Below are positions 37,001-45,076 of a DNA stretch of 64,000 nucleotides, one piece after another. Below the pieces are notes generated by a model. The model was not told the origin of the DNA, made no database searches, and was given only the letters and a program-made list of their open reading frames with translations. Both the position numbers and the translations under genes were made by a program. Every line of letters begins with the position of its first letter. The first letter of the stretch is position 1. Source of the stretch: Devosia sp. 2618. GTDB taxonomy: Bacteria > Pseudomonadota > Alphaproteobacteria > Rhizobiales > Devosiaceae. The DNA is taken from positions 62,001 to 126,000 of the forward strand of contig NZ_JBEPOO010000001.1 in NCBI RefSeq assembly GCF_040546815.1, read 5' to 3'.

Positions 37001-38753
37001 CTTCAAGATCGAACAGGTTTGGGCGCGGACCGATGAACGAGACTAGGCTCATCACCGATTCCTCGCGGATCGGATCGATCGGCGGGTTGGTGACCTGGGC
37101 GAAGTTCTGTTTGAAATAGGTGTAGAGCAGCTTTGGCTTGTTCGACAGCGCCGAGATCGGCGTATCGGTACCCATCGAGCCAACAGCTTCCTGACCGGTG
37201 GTCGCCATAGGCGCCATCAGCAGCTTGATGTCTTCCTGAGTATACGCAAAGGCCTGCAGACGATCGAGCAAAGCCTCGGTCGGCTCGGTTGCCTTGGGGG
37301 CAACGGCGGGCAGGTCCTCGAGCACGATCTGCGTGCGGGCGAGCCAATCGGCATAGGGGTTGGCGGTTGCCAGCGTGGACTTGATTTCGTCGTCAGAGAT
37401 GATGCGACCCTGTTCGAGATCGATCAGCAACATGCGGCCCGGCTGCAGGCGCCAGCGTTCGACGATGTCCTCATCGGGAATGGTCAGCACGCCAGACTCG
37501 GAGGCCAGCACGACGTGGCCCTCCTTGGTCACGAGATAGCGGGCTGGGCGCAGACCGTTCCGGTCGAGCGTTGCCACAACATAGCGACCATCGCTGATCG
37601 ACATGGCGGCAGGGCCGTCCCATGGTTCCATCAGCGAGGCGTGGTATTGATAGAAGTCGCGGCGCTTCTCGCTCATCAGCGGGTTGCCAGCCCAGGCTTC
37701 GGGGATCAGCATCATCGCGGCATGCGGCAGCGTGTAGCCACCGCGCACGAGGAATTCGAGCGCGTTGTCAAAGCAGGCCGTGTCGGACTGGCCTTCATAC
37801 GAGATTGGCCAGATCTTGGTGATGTCATCGCCAAACAGGGGCGAAGACACCGACGCCTGGCGGGCCGCCATCCAGTTGACGTTGCCACGGATGGTGTTGA
37901 TTTCACCATTGTGGGTGGTCATGCGGTAGGGGTGGGCCAGCTTCCAGCTTGGGAATGTGTTGGTCGAAAAGCGCTGGTGCACGAGGGCGATGGCGCTCTC
38001 GAAATCCTGGTCATGCAGATCGAGATAGAACGCCCCCAGCTGGTCGGCCAGGAACATGCCCTTATAGACAATGGTGCGGGCCGACATCGACACGACGTAA
38101 AAGCCGTTATCGCCGTCGCTCTCGGGCACTGCCGCATAGACCGTGTTGGAGATGACCTTGCGCACGATCAGGAGCTTGCGCTCGAACTCGTCGAGCGTCA
38201 GTCCTTCAGGGCGCGCAATCACCAGCTGCTCGATGACCGGCTGAGTAGCGATAACGCCCCTGCTGAGCTTTCCATTGTTGGTGGGAACAACGCGTTCGCC
38301 CAGAATGGTCAGGCCTTCGCGCAGGATGCAGCCATGCACCACCTCGGCCACGCGATCGCGCAGGCCTTCGATGTTGGGGTAAAACAACATGGCGACGGCG
38401 TAATGGTGCTTTTCCGGCAGGGCGAACGGCAGCACCTTCTTGAAAAAGTTGTGCGGCGTCTGCACCAGAATACCAGCGCCATCGCCCATGAGCGGGTCGG
38501 CGCCGACGGCGCCACGGTGTTCGAGGTTCTCGAGAATTTCGAGACCCTTCTCGACCACTTCGTGGCTGGAGATGTTCTTGATGTTGGCGATCATGCCGAT
38601 GCCGCAGGCATCATGCTCGTTGGCTGGATCATAAAGGCCCTGTGCCTCGGGGCGACCGGCAAAGCCGACTGGGCGACCGTTCTCGATCAAGGTTTTGCGA
38701 TTGGCTTTGCTCGTCGCTACGGGTGAAAGCTGTCCGTTACGCTCGTGTGCCAT
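34005..38753 (-). CDS. gltB: Glutamate synthase [NADPH] large subunit
   Basis: A 1582-residue amidotransferase. A propeptide precedes Cys50 (in [10 protein letters not shown]), the N-terminal nucleophile after processing that takes ammonia from glutamine. The central domain, the FMN synthase domain ([33 protein letters not shown]) and the 3Fe-4S cluster region ([15 protein letters not shown]) follow. The C-terminal beta-helix has the repeated GG patterns of the family. It makes two glutamates from glutamine and 2-oxoglutarate. An in-frame ATG at 38795 exists, but GAGGAAC lies just before 38753. Confidence 0.97.
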   Translation of the reverse strand: MAHERNGQLSPVATSKANRKTLIENGRPVGFAGRPEAQGLYDPANEHDACGIGMIANIKNISSHEVVEKGLEILENLEHRGAVGADPLMGDGAGILVQTPHNFFKKVLPFALPEKHHYAVAMLFYPNIEGLRDRVAEVVHGCILREGLTILGERVVPTNNGKLSRGVIATQPVIEQLVIARPEGLTLDEFERKLLIVRKVISNTVYAAVPESDGDNGFYVVSMSARTIVYKGMFLADQLGAFYLDLHDQDFESAIALVHQRFSTNTFPSWKLAHPYRMTTHNGEINTIRGNVNWMAARQASVSSPLFGDDITKIWPISYEGQSDTACFDNALEFLVRGGYTLPHAAMMLIPEAWAGNPLMSEKRRDFYQYHASLMEPWDGPAAMSISDGRYVVATLDRNGLRPARYLVTKEGHVVLASESGVLTIPDEDIVERWRLQPGRMLLIDLEQGRIISDDEIKSTLATANPYADWLARTQIVLEDLPAVAPKATEPTEALLDRLQAFAYTQEDIKLLMAPMATTGQEAVGSMGTDTPISALSNKPKLLYTYFKQNFAQVTNPPIDPIREESVMSLVSFIGPRPNLFDLEGLSKVKRLEVRQPILTNEDLEKIRAIGDIETNQFKTITLDITYPADMGASGMEAAIDALCLQAEEAVRGEYNIIILSDRRIAADRLDIPTLLALAAVHHHLIRKGLRTSTGLVVETGEAREIHHFAMLAGYGAEAINPYLAFEALSALHAEREFPDEVDADEVVHRYIKSVGKGLLKVMSKMGISTYQSYCGAQIFDAVGLSTEFVRKYFFGTATSIEGVGLKEVAQETVRRHALAFGDDAVLRKSLDVGGEYAYRIRGEKHAWSPDVVSDLQHAVRTKDESPETAQDRYNSFAERVNSGENGYLAIRNLFEIRPLGEAVPLDEVEPAVDIVKRFVTGAMSFGSISREAHTTLAQAMNRIGGKSNTGEGGEEPDRYKPLPDGSRNPMRSAIKQIASGRFGVTTEYLVNADQLQIKVAQGAKPGEGGQLPGHKVDWVVAKTRHSTPGVGLISPPPHHDIYSIEDLAQLIYDLKNVNEQADISVKLVSEVGVGTVAAGVAKARADHITVSGYDGGTGASPLTSLKHAGGPWEIGLAETHQTLVLNRLRSRVVLQVDGGLKTGRDVLIGALLGADEFGFSTAPLIAAGCIMMRKCHLNTCPVGVATQDPVLRKRFKGTPEHVINYFFFIAEELRGLMAGMGARTLQELTGRSDLLDQRKMLDYWKSEGVDFSKLFYKPEPLGGDTLYHSESQNHHLEAVLDRKLVELAEPALARGEAVQIELPIRSRDRSAGAMLSGALAKKYGHEGLPDDTISIKLTGTAGQAFGAFLARGISIDMVGDANDYVGKGLSGGRIVVRPSDKVTFKPENSIIVGNTVLYGAIAGECYFRGVAGERFAVRNSGAIAVVEGTGDHGCEYMTGGVVVVIGQTGRNFAAGMSGGVAYVLDEDETFRERCNLAMVELEPVPEEEALMQQIHHHGGDLEWHGRVDISGDMTKHDDERLHQLISNHLHYTGSTRAKFILDNWVEMRPKFVKVMPVEYRRAIKEMEKKRASGGMGVAAAE

Positions 38754-39396
38754 GTCGTTGTTCCTCGCTCGTTGATCGTGCCCGTTGCCGGGCATTGGTC
38801 GCTATGTCGTATGCATCCGTTGAAGGTGCCGCGTTGGCGGCGGGGTGGATGCGGTTCGTCCTCTTGTGGGCGCGTTGCTTATGCGGGTCGTACGCAGTAC
38901 GGCTCGAATGAGCAAAGACGTCCATGCATGGGGAGTGGCGCTGCATCCAAATGGCCACTCAATTCGGGCTTAGCTTAGCCCCGCCTGTCCGTTTCCGCTA
39001 TCGGATAGCGGGCCAGCCGGATCGGCGTGCGCGCTGGCCGCGGAGAGCGGGGCGACGCGTCAGATAGGACAGCCGTGCTGCCCTAACCTCTGCAGATTTG
39101 CATAATTCCAAACTACGAGCAAGCAACAAAGTTGGACTTTGTGACATTTTCATAGGAAAGCCTATATTTTACTATAGGACTTGTAGGGCTTTTTGAGGGT
39201 ATTTGCACAAATTCTGCGCAGTCTGCGCAGAATTTGTGCGGAATTCCTATTTATGGGGGTATTTTCCCAGTGAAGTCCTACAGCGCGCTGCGCATGTGTA
39301 GGAGAATTGGGGCGGAAATGCCTTAAAGACGCCTCCGTCGACGGCCCGAATAGTATTTTGCGTCAGCGGTGCTGTGCGGAACCGCGTTATCTGACC
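38754..39396. other. 643-bp non-coding region between gltB and dps
   Basis: No gene is supported. The half near gltB is GC-rich and holds palindromes such as CCGCTATCGGATAGCGG (38995-39011) and GGCCAGC/GCTGGCC (39011-39039). The half near dps (about 39090-39300) is clearly AT-richer than its surroundings. It has several short inverted repeats (ATAGG/CCTAT at 39152-39165; TAGGACTT at 39175-39182 with AAGTCCTA at 39273-39280) that bracket a perfect long palindrome at 39205-39239. It must contain the gltB promoter and may encode an RNA. Confidence 0.55.
39205..39239. repeat. Perfect 16-bp-arm palindrome
   Basis: GCACAAATTCTGCGCA is followed by GTC and then by its exact inverted complement. There are no mismatches. 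There is no adjacent T-run on either strand, so it is not a standard terminator. It lies about 160 bp past the dps stop codon and 450 bp upstream of gltB. It could be a strong protein-binding site or the stem of an RNA. Confidence 0.85.
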
Positions 39397-39870
39397 CTAT
39401 TCGAGGTGGGACTTTATGAACCAGAGGTTCTTGTCGAGGTCGCGCGAGAAGGCGGTCAGGATATCAGCCGCGTCGGCGTCACCGGCTTCATCTGTCGCGT
39501 CAATATCGTCGCGCACCTGATTGGCTAGCGCGGCATAGCGATCGGCGAGCGCCGCCAGATGATCGGACGTTTTGCGGATATCGGTTGGGTAGGGCGCGAG
39601 TTTGGTGGCCTTGGCAACGATCTGGCTGGTGCCGAGCGCAATGCCATCGAGCTGCGCGACGCGCTCGGCAATGGTGTCGGCATGATCATCAATAGTGGCG
39701 CGCATCGGATCGAGCATTTCGTGCACGGCGATGAAGTTCGGTCCCTTGAGGTTCCAATGTGCCTGCTTGGTGATCAGTGCGAGGTCGATGGCGTCGGCCA
39801 GGCGGGCGTTGAGGATGTCGATAACGGCCGATTTGGCATTGGCCTTGATGGCGATCGATGGGGTTTTCAT
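39397..39870 (-). CDS. dps: Dps-type mini-ferritin
   Basis: A 157-residue four-helix ferritin-like protein. All five ferroxidase positions of Dps are present with the usual spacing: His38, His50, Asp54, Asp65 and Glu69. The diagnostic TKQAHWNLKGPNFIAVHEM lies at about 35-52. It oxidises iron with hydrogen peroxide and stores it inside a 12-subunit shell, protecting DNA in stress. The N-terminal MKTPSIAIKANAKS has lysines that may aid DNA contact. AAAGGAC precedes the ATG, so the longer upstream start is not needed. Confidence 0.95.
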   Translation of the reverse strand: MKTPSIAIKANAKSAVIDILNARLADAIDLALITKQAHWNLKGPNFIAVHEMLDPMRATIDDHADTIAERVAQLDGIALGTSQIVAKATKLAPYPTDIRKTSDHLAALADRYAALANQVRDDIDATDEAGDADAADILTAFSRDLDKNLWFIKSHLE

Positions 39871-40025
39871 GGCAAGTCCTTTGACGCTGCAAATTCTCAC
39901 CAATCAACCAAACCGAAGGCAGGCGGTTCCCGATGGGGTGAAATTTGGCGGGGAGGTTGCTGAGAAGTTGGTGAACATCTGAAGTTCGCCCCGCGATGTG
40001 AGTAGCATCAGACTAAACAAAACAA

Positions 40026-40055
40026 AAAGGCGCAGTCCGTGCAGACTGCGCCTTT
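40026..40055 (-). terminator. Rho-independent terminator of the hsp20 gene
   Basis: AAAGGCGCAGTC and GACTGCGCCTTT form a perfect 12-bp stem with a 6-nt loop. On the minus strand it is followed by TTGTTTTGTTT, starting 24 bp after the hsp20 stop codon. Confidence 0.88.
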
Positions 40056-40078
40056 CATCGTAACTGCGAGAAAGTCGA

Positions 40079-40534
40079 TTAGTTGACCGACTTGTCCTCG
40101 ATGGTGGTGGTGCTGCCGGTGATTTGAATGCTGCGGGGCTTCTTGCTCTCAGGCAATTCGCGCTTCAGTTCGAGGTGGAGCAGGCCGTTTTCGAGCGAGG
40201 CGCCCTGAACTTCCACATAGTCGGCCAGTTGGAAGCGCAGCTCGAAAGCGCGCTCGGCAATGCCGCGGTGGAGGAATTCACGGGCCTTGTCGGTGCCTTC
40301 AGCGGACTTGGCGCCTTTAACGACCAGATTGTTCTCCTTGGTTTCGATGGCGATATCGCCATTGGAGAAACCGGCTACAGCGATCGAGATGCGGTAGGCG
40401 TCATCGCCAGTGCGCTCGATGTTGTAAGGAGGGTAGGTCTTGGCTTCCTGCCCGACCAAGTTGTCGAGGCGGTTAAAGACCCGGTCAAAACCGACTGTGG
40501 AGCGATAAAAGGGGGAAAAATCGATGGTCTGCAT
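40079..40534 (-). CDS. Small heat shock protein (Hsp20/IbpA family)
   Basis: A 151-residue alpha-crystallin chaperone. A short N-terminal arm (DFSPFYRSTVGFDRVFNRLD) precedes the alpha-crystallin domain (about 35-130). The conserved GIAERAFELRFQLADYV and ENGLLHLELKRELPE are family hallmarks of the class A rhizobial sHsps. It binds unfolding proteins in large oligomers. The start is set by AGGAG eight bases before this ATG; the upstream ATG lies in the leader. A heat-shock promoter and a thermosensor-like leader precede it. Confidence 0.93.
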   Translation of the reverse strand: MQTIDFSPFYRSTVGFDRVFNRLDNLVGQEAKTYPPYNIERTGDDAYRISIAVAGFSNGDIAIETKENNLVVKGAKSAEGTDKAREFLHRGIAERAFELRFQLADYVEVQGASLENGLLHLELKRELPESKKPRSIQITGSTTTIEDKSVN

Positions 40535-40643
40535 AGTCACATTCTCCTGTGAGCAACGTGGATGTCCCGATGGTCTCGACAGTGCCCCCAACATTAGGCG
40601 AGCAGCATGGTTTCGAGGTCGGGGTTCCCGGTAATTCCGGCGA
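40535..40643 (-). promoter_or_regulatory. ROSE-like RNA thermometer candidate in the hsp20 leader
   Basis: The leader from the predicted transcription start to the ATG is about 108 nt. Near its end, on the RNA, UUGCU (complement of 40552-40556) lies three bases before AGGAG (40548-40544). The two can pair around a central G-G, the core of ROSE thermosensors that hide the Shine-Dalgarno at low temperature in rhizobial hsp20 genes. ACAU and AUGU further out could close the same hairpin. The three-base loop is tight. Confidence 0.5.
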
Positions 40644-40650
40644 ACGATTG

Positions 40651-40680
40651 AAATATGGGAGGCCGTTTCGGCGGTTCAAG
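40651..40680 (-). promoter_or_regulatory. Sigma-32 (RpoH)-type promoter of hsp20
   Basis: On the minus strand CTTGAA (40680-40675) and CCCATATTT (40659-40651) are 15 bp apart, very close to the heat-shock consensus CTTGAA-N13-15-CCCATnT. It is about 117 bp upstream of the hsp20 start codon. Confidence 0.75.
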
Positions 40681-40759
40681 GGGCGTTTCCACAAGCGCAA
40701 ACATGAACTGAATATGAACATGTGAGTCTGGGTGAGTTCATGCTCGAAGCCCTACAACC

Positions 40760-40874
40760 GGGTCATGCGCTGAGGAACACCAAGGCGCTAACCCAAAGCG
40801 GCCCATCACCCGCCCCCCGCATGGGCCGCACAAAAGGAAACCGGTATCTCCCTGGAGATGCCGGTTTTCCTTTT
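40760..40874 (+). ncRNA. Small RNA candidate with three hairpins and a terminator
   Basis: Three hairpins follow one another without an ORF. The first pairs GGGT (40760-40763) and GCGC (40767-40770) with GCGC (40785-40788) and ACCC (40791-40794). The second is a perfect 9-bp stem, GCGGCCCAT (40798-40806) with ATGGGCCGC (40821-40829), whose loop CACCCGCCCCCCGC is very C-rich. The third is a terminator. A C-rich loop is typical of sRNAs that bind Shine-Dalgarno regions. The 5' end and promoter are not clear. It matches no RNA family I recognise. Confidence 0.55.
40832..40874 (+). terminator. Strong rho-independent terminator
   Basis: AAAAGGAAACCGGTATCTC pairs with GAGATGCCGGTTTTCCTTTT, with one G-T pair and one bulge, and ends in a T-run at 40871-40875. 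No protein gene on the plus strand lies upstream of it for 2 kb or more, so it implies a separate transcript, the small RNA candidate. Confidence 0.8.
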
Positions 40875-40921
40875 TCAATGGGTTTGCTCTAAGACCAAGG
40901 GACACGCTTGCGGAAGTGCCC

Positions 40922-41893
40922 ATGATCACCGTCGACCCCAATGGACCCAGCCTGGTCAATATCCCGTCCAACCCGGTGCCCGAGGGTGCGCGGGTGGGTT
41001 TTTTCAAGACCAGCGATAATGTGCAGTTGCGTTATGCGCTGTGGCCCAAACTTGAGGGCGTGCATCGGGGCACGATCTGTCTGGTGCAGGGGCGCACCGA
41101 GTTTATCGAGAAGTACTTCGAGACCATCTCCGATTTCCGGCGGCGCGGCTTTTCGGTCGCGACCTTCGACTGGCGCGGGCAGGGCGGGTCGGATCGACTG
41201 ATCGGCAATAAGAGCCTGGGTTATGTCGACCGGTTCGAGGATTACTGGCTCGACCTGAAAAGCTTTCACGGCGAAATCCTGCTGCCCGATTGCCCGCCAC
41301 CATTCTATCTGGTGGGCCATTCTATGGGCGGCCTCGCTTCGCTCTATGCGGCGATCAATGACCGGCTGATGTTCGACCGGATATTTTTGTCTGCCCCGAT
41401 GGTGTCGCTGGACCACCAGCCTCTCAGCATGAAGGGCATGGCGCGGGTCACCGAAACATTGAGTTTTCTGGGGTTGGGGCAAGTGCCGATTGGCCGAAAA
41501 GCCGACAAGCCAGTTTCCGAAACAACATTTCCCGGCAATCCACTCACCGGCGACCTGCTGCGCTACATGCGATCCGTCGATGTGCTGAAACAAAGACCGG
41601 ATCTAACAATTGGAAAGCCCACGATCCGCTGGGCTGCGGCGGCCATGGGCGCCATGGCGGAAGCGGCACAGGTCGACTTTCCGGGACGTATCCGGATCCC
41701 GCTGCTGATGCTGGCGGCAGCGCGCGACACTGTAGTGTCGACCTCGGCCATTGAGCAGTTGGGCCTGCGTATGCGCACGGGCCGGCATCTGGTGATCGCC
41801 GGCGCGCGGCACGAGATGTTTATGGAAACGGACGCGGTGCGCGGCCAGGTATTTGCCGCGTTTGATGCGTTTATTACCGAGCAGAGTGTTTAG
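40922..41893 (+). CDS. Alpha/beta hydrolase, lysophospholipase (PldB)-like
   Basis: A 323-residue Hydrolase_4 family protein. The nucleophile elbow YLVGHSMGGLASLYAA (about 122-137) supplies the catalytic Ser. FDWRGQGGSDRL (about 82-93) forms the oxyanion region, and AARDTVVS and GARHEMFME supply the Asp and His. Family members hydrolyse lysophospholipids or monoacylglycerols; no signal peptide is visible, so it is cytosolic or membrane-associated. A GTG six bases upstream is an alternative start. It stands alone between a terminator and a REP element. Confidence 0.85.
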   Translation: MITVDPNGPSLVNIPSNPVPEGARVGFFKTSDNVQLRYALWPKLEGVHRGTICLVQGRTEFIEKYFETISDFRRRGFSVATFDWRGQGGSDRLIGNKSLGYVDRFEDYWLDLKSFHGEILLPDCPPPFYLVGHSMGGLASLYAAINDRLMFDRIFLSAPMVSLDHQPLSMKGMARVTETLSFLGLGQVPIGRKADKPVSETTFPGNPLTGDLLRYMRSVDVLKQRPDLTIGKPTIRWAAAAMGAMAEAAQVDFPGRIRIPLLMLAAARDTVVSTSAIEQLGLRMRTGRHLVIAGARHEMFMETDAVRGQVFAAFDAFITEQSV

Positions 41894-41894
41894 G

Positions 41895-42020
41895 CACGTC
41901 CTCGTGGTTCGAGGGTCGCTGCGCTTCCACCTCACCATGAGGACTACTGGAACATTGAGCTAAAAGTAGCCCTCATGGTGAGGTGCGAGTTTTTCACGAG
42001 CCTCGAACCACGAGGGCGTG
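41895..42020. repeat. 126-bp REP doublet (REPIN-like), family B
   Basis: The 20-bp ends (CACGTCCTCGTGGTTCGAGG and its inverted partner ending GGGCGTG) match with one mismatch. Inside lies a second inverted pair, CCTCACCATGAGG versus CCTCATGGTGAGG. The same 126-bp structure occurs at 50511-50636. Confidence 0.85.
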
Positions 42021-42022
42021 GC

Positions 42023-42811
42023 TCAGTTCGCGTTGACCAGTTCCAGCGCCTTTTCCAACAGTTTCGACGTTGCCGCGGCCACGACATTGCCGCCGCCGGT
42101 GGGTTCGCTGCCGTCCCAGCAGGCGATGGCGCCGCCGGCTTCACGGATGATGGGGACCAGCGCGGCGATGTCATAGGTGTTGAGGAAAGGCTCAATGACG
42201 ATGTCGGCGTGACCGGCGGCTAGCAGCGCATAGCCATAGCAATCCATACCGAAACGCTGCAGGCGGGTGGCAGATTCGACGGCTTTCCACTTGCTCAGCA
42301 GCTCCGGCGTCCGGAACAGCGAGGGTGTGGTGGTAAAAACGCGGGAGGGCGACAATTCGGTCTGGCCGCTGGTGCGGATTGGTGTGGTCAGGTCGCCACG
42401 GCGATAGGTGGCGCGGCCGGGCACGGCGAGGAAGGTCTCCCCCATAAAGGGTTGAGCCATGATGCCGGCAATGGCGACGCCCTTATGGGCAAAGCCGATC
42501 AGCGTGCCCCAGACCGGGGCGCCGGAGATGAAGGCGCGGGTGCCATCGACCGGGTCAATGATCCAGGAATAATCGCTGTCACCGGTCGTGCCCCATTCTT
42601 CGCCGATAATGGCGTGATCGGGGAAGTGTTCGGCGATGACGGCGCGAATGATGGTCTCGGCGCCTTTGTCGGCTTCGGTGACAGGATCAAAGCCTTCGCT
42701 AAGCTTGTTGTCGACCGGCAACGGGGTTCGAAACAGCGGCAGGGTGTGCTTGGCGGCGGCATCGGCTGCAGCAAGCAGGGTGGATTCGACTTTGGCGAGA
42801 TCGAGGGTCAT
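42023..42811 (-). CDS. hisN: Inositol monophosphatase-family phosphatase, likely histidinol-phosphatase
   Basis: A 262-residue lithium-sensitive phosphatase fold. Metal ligands appear in FDPVTEADKGAE (about 42-53), in GEEWG (about 70-74), and in SWIIDPVDGTRAFISG (about 81-96). The C-terminal NTYDIAALVPIIREAGG with its Asp completes the site. The pattern matches HisN-type histidinol-phosphatases of actinobacteria and alphaproteobacteria better than SuhB or CysQ, but the substrate should be regarded as probable. The frame runs upstream into a REP element, which is not coding, so the ATG at 42811 is chosen. Confidence 0.82.
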   Translation of the reverse strand: MTLDLAKVESTLLAAADAAAKHTLPLFRTPLPVDNKLSEGFDPVTEADKGAETIIRAVIAEHFPDHAIIGEEWGTTGDSDYSWIIDPVDGTRAFISGAPVWGTLIGFAHKGVAIAGIMAQPFMGETFLAVPGRATYRRGDLTTPIRTSGQTELSPSRVFTTTPSLFRTPELLSKWKAVESATRLQRFGMDCYGYALLAAGHADIVIEPFLNTYDIAALVPIIREAGGAIACWDGSEPTGGGNVVAAATSKLLEKALELVNAN

Positions 42812-42827
42812 GGGCGGGGTCCGTGCC

Positions 42828-42868
42828 ACGACCTCGTGGTTCGACAGGCTCACCATGAGGTCTACTGA
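42828..42868. repeat. Single REP unit, family B
   Basis: The unit starts CACGACCTCGTGGTTCGACA and ends CACCATGAGGTCTACT. It is a half-element of the kind found at 17410-17507 and 45021-45060, placed just upstream of the hisN-like gene. Confidence 0.75.
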
Positions 42869-42937
42869 GAGTGGCCTACATAACCACGCTGGGGCTGGTG
42901 GGGAAGAGGAGTCTTTGGTTGGGGTGCTCTTACTTTT

Positions 42938-43834
42938 CTATTCTGCCGCCAGCTTTTCAGCAGGCGCATTGCCAGCAGCCAATGAGATCAAATCGAGCCC
43001 GATCAGCGCAAAAATCAGCCGGTCGAGCAGAGCACGAACCGCTTCAAAACCCTCGTGCTTGATCAGCGTAACCTCGTTCATATAGAGGTGGCGGCTGATT
43101 TCGATCTGCAGGGCATGCACGCCATGTTGTGGGCGGCCATAGCTGCGTGTGGCAAAGCCCCCGGCATAGGGACGGTTGCGCGCGACCTTGAGGCCCGCAC
43201 TGACGAAAATGGTTTCGACCAGATCGACCAGGCCCGGCGCGCAGGTGGTGCCGTAGCGGTCTCCCAGCACGATGTCGGGTGATGGCTTGTCGCCGGCGCG
43301 GGTGATGCGCGGCATGGAGTGGCAGTCGATCAGCAGTGCCACACCAAAGGCACTGATGGCTTCGCTCAGCAGTTTTTGCAGCGCTGCATGATAGGGGTGA
43401 TAAATGCCCTCGATGCGCATTCGGGCGTCATCGAGCGTCAGGCGATCCTTGTAGATCGGCTTGTTCTCGGCAACCACGCGCGCCAACGTGCCTAGCCCCG
43501 CCGCAACGCGTGGTGAGGTGGTGTTGAACCGATCCGACAGCGGCTCGACGAACATGGTGGGATCGAGTTCCCATGGCTCGCGATTGACGTCGAGATAGGC
43601 GCGCGGAAAGTGGGCGCGCAGCATGGGGGCGCCGAGATGGGGCGCACGGCCAAATAGCTCATCAACCCAGGCGTCTTCTGATTGTCGGATCGACAAATGA
43701 TCGAGCCGCGTCATGGCCAGAAAGCGTTCTGGATAGACACGGCCGGAATGGGCGGAATTGAACACAACCGGGGCAACCAACCGGCGTGGCCGGATGGTTT
43801 CAAATGCTGGCTGATCCCAATAGTCGGACCGCAC
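42938..43834 (-). CDS. N-formylglutamate amidohydrolase family protein
   Basis: A 298-residue FGase-fold protein (zinc-dependent hydrolase). VVFNSAHSGRVYPERF (about 24-39), VDELFGRAPHLGAPML, AYLDVNREPWELDP and LLIDCHSMP are the diagnostic blocks. Members cleave N-formylglutamate in histidine degradation, but no hut genes are present here. The gene is instead linked to cpdR, an arrangement seen in other Rhizobiales. A GTG at 43834 with GGGGAGG upstream is chosen; a TTG at 43864 gives 10 more residues. Confidence 0.88.
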   Translation of the reverse strand: MRSDYWDQPAFETIRPRRLVAPVVFNSAHSGRVYPERFLAMTRLDHLSIRQSEDAWVDELFGRAPHLGAPMLRAHFPRAYLDVNREPWELDPTMFVEPLSDRFNTTSPRVAAGLGTLARVVAENKPIYKDRLTLDDARMRIEGIYHPYHAALQKLLSEAISAFGVALLIDCHSMPRITRAGDKPSPDIVLGDRYGTTCAPGLVDLVETIFVSAGLKVARNRPYAGGFATRSYGRPQHGVHALQIEISRHLYMNEVTLIKHEGFEAVRALLDRLIFALIGLDLISLAAGNAPAEKLAAE

Positions 43835-44027
43835 GCTGCCTCCCCAAAGAACGCCGAATTTCAAGGCGCCATACTGATTTGCGTTTCAGTGTCGTCTTTT
43901 GCGCCACTCTTGTCCAGATTGTCGCGTTTTTGCGAGGGAATTCGGCTTGCTGTTGCAGAAGTTCAAACTTCGCTTAAACATCCGCCTATACAGTTCGACT
44001 CAACGCCAGAATGGCCGGAGAGGTTTG

Positions 44028-44387
44028 ATGAAGCGAATTCTGCTCGCGGAAGACGACAATGATATGCGCCAGTTCCTGACGCGGGCGCTGAAGAACGCGG
44101 GTTATGAAGTGGTTTCGTTCGATAACGGCCTTTCCGCCTATGAGCGCCTGCGCGAAGAACCGTTTTCGCTGCTGCTCAGCGATATCGTGATGCCCGAAAT
44201 GGACGGCATCGAGCTGGCGCGCCGCGCCACCGAGCTCGATCCGGACCTCAAGGTGATGTTCATCACCGGTTTTGCCGCCGTTGCACTGAACCCCGATAGC
44301 GACGCGCCAAAGGATGCTTCGGTGCTGAGCAAGCCGTTTCACCTCAAGGATCTGGTCAACGAGGTTGAGCGTCTGCTGGCTGCCTGA
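44028..44387 (+). CDS. cpdR: Response regulator CpdR, controller of ClpXP proteolysis
   Basis: A 119-residue single receiver domain. Phospho-acceptor Asp52 lies in LLLSDIVMPEMDG, acidic residues in LLAEDDND (about 5-12), and the Lys in VLSKPFH. The start MKRILLAEDDNDM and the segment MFITGFAAVALNPDSDAP are characteristic of CpdR. Unphosphorylated CpdR delivers substrates to ClpXP and recruits it to the pole, tying cell-cycle proteolysis to the CckA-ChpT phosphorelay. GGAGAGG precedes the ATG. It is followed by a terminator and then by tRNA genes. Confidence 0.95.
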   Translation: MKRILLAEDDNDMRQFLTRALKNAGYEVVSFDNGLSAYERLREEPFSLLLSDIVMPEMDGIELARRATELDPDLKVMFITGFAAVALNPDSDAPKDASVLSKPFHLKDLVNEVERLLAA

Positions 44388-44418
44388 TGGGCATTGGCTG
44401 ACATCGACGCTGAGAACG

Positions 44419-44445
44419 TCCCCGCGAAAGCGGGGATTTTTGTTT
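44419..44445 (+). terminator. Rho-independent terminator of cpdR
   Basis: TCCCCGC and GCGGGGA form a 7-bp stem with a GAAA tetraloop, followed by TTTTTGTTT. It lies 31 bp after the cpdR stop codon. Confidence 0.85.
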
Positions 44446-44536
44446 GCGGGATGGCGTCGGGGAGGGAGTTTTCCACAAGCGGCGCACAAAAAGCTGTAGC
44501 GACGCATTTTGTCGCTTCGGGGCATGTCGAAGCCCC

Positions 44537-44566
44537 TTGACCCCCCACCGGGTTTTATGGTCTATC
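44537..44566 (+). promoter_or_regulatory. Candidate housekeeping promoter of the tRNA-Val genes
   Basis: TTGACC at 44537-44542 and TCTATC at 44561-44566 are separated by 18 bp, with the first tRNA starting 44 bp downstream. The -35 is good, the -10 is weak. Confidence 0.45.
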
Positions 44567-44609
44567 CGCGCCACTGGAAGGGTTTAGCGCCCTTCCTTCC
44601 CGGAGAGAT

Positions 44610-44684
44610 GGGCGTATAGCTCAGCGGGAGAGCACCTCGTTGACATCGAGGGGGTCACAAGTTCGATCCTTGTTACGCCCACCA
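44610..44684 (+). tRNA. tRNA-Val (anticodon GAC)
   Basis: A 75-nt cloverleaf including an encoded CCA. The acceptor GGGCGTA pairs with TACGCCC. The D-arm is AGCTCAGCGGGAGAGC. The anticodon stem CTCG/CGAG encloses loop TTGACAT with anticodon GAC. The T-arm carries GTTCGATCC. It reads GUC and GUU codons. Confidence 0.97.
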
Positions 44685-44712
44685 TCTCTCTAAAGACTTT
44701 CGCCTCGGCGAC

Positions 44713-44787
44713 GGGAGTATAGCTCAGCGGGAGAGCATTCGCTTCACACGCGAAGGGTCACAAGTTCAATCCTTGTTACTCCCACCA
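44713..44787 (+). tRNA. tRNA-Val (anticodon CAC)
   Basis: A 75-nt cloverleaf with encoded CCA. The acceptor GGGAGTA pairs with TACTCCC. The anticodon stem TTCGC/GCGAA encloses loop TTCACAC with anticodon CAC, which reads GUG codons. The T-loop is GTTCAATCC. It follows the first tRNA after 28 bases and is probably processed from the same transcript. Confidence 0.97.
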
Positions 44788-44971
44788 TTCTTTCTTCAGC
44801 TGATGACGGTCTGCACCCGGCGTTCTTCTGCGCTCAGGTGCTCACGTACCAATATACGCTCCGCTTCGGCGCTTAAAGAGCCACCGGTTTCGACTTGTCC
44901 TGAGCTGAAGAAGCCGACTGCGGCGGCAAAGAAACGTCAAGACATCGTTCGATTGGCCGCAGTGCCACTGA

Positions 44972-45060
44972 AACCTCATCCTGAGCTTGTCGAAGGATGA
45001 GGTTGGGCTAACCCATGGTGCCACGACCTCGTGGTTCGACGGGCTCCCATGAGGTCTATA
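44972..45060. repeat. REP-like elements, family B
   Basis: AACCTCATCC (44972-44981) and GGATGAGGTT (44995-45004) flank a TGAGCTTGTCGAA core. A second unit, CACGACCTCGTGGTTCGACG to GAGGTCTATA, occupies 45022-45060. The 290 bp between the tRNA genes and the GGDEF gene hold these repeats and no supported gene. Confidence 0.7.
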
Positions 45061-45076
45061 CCTTCTGGCCACAGGC

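Noticed and set aside
39205..39239. The perfect palindrome as the terminator of dps
   Set aside because: No T-run follows on the minus strand and it is 160 bp past the dps stop.
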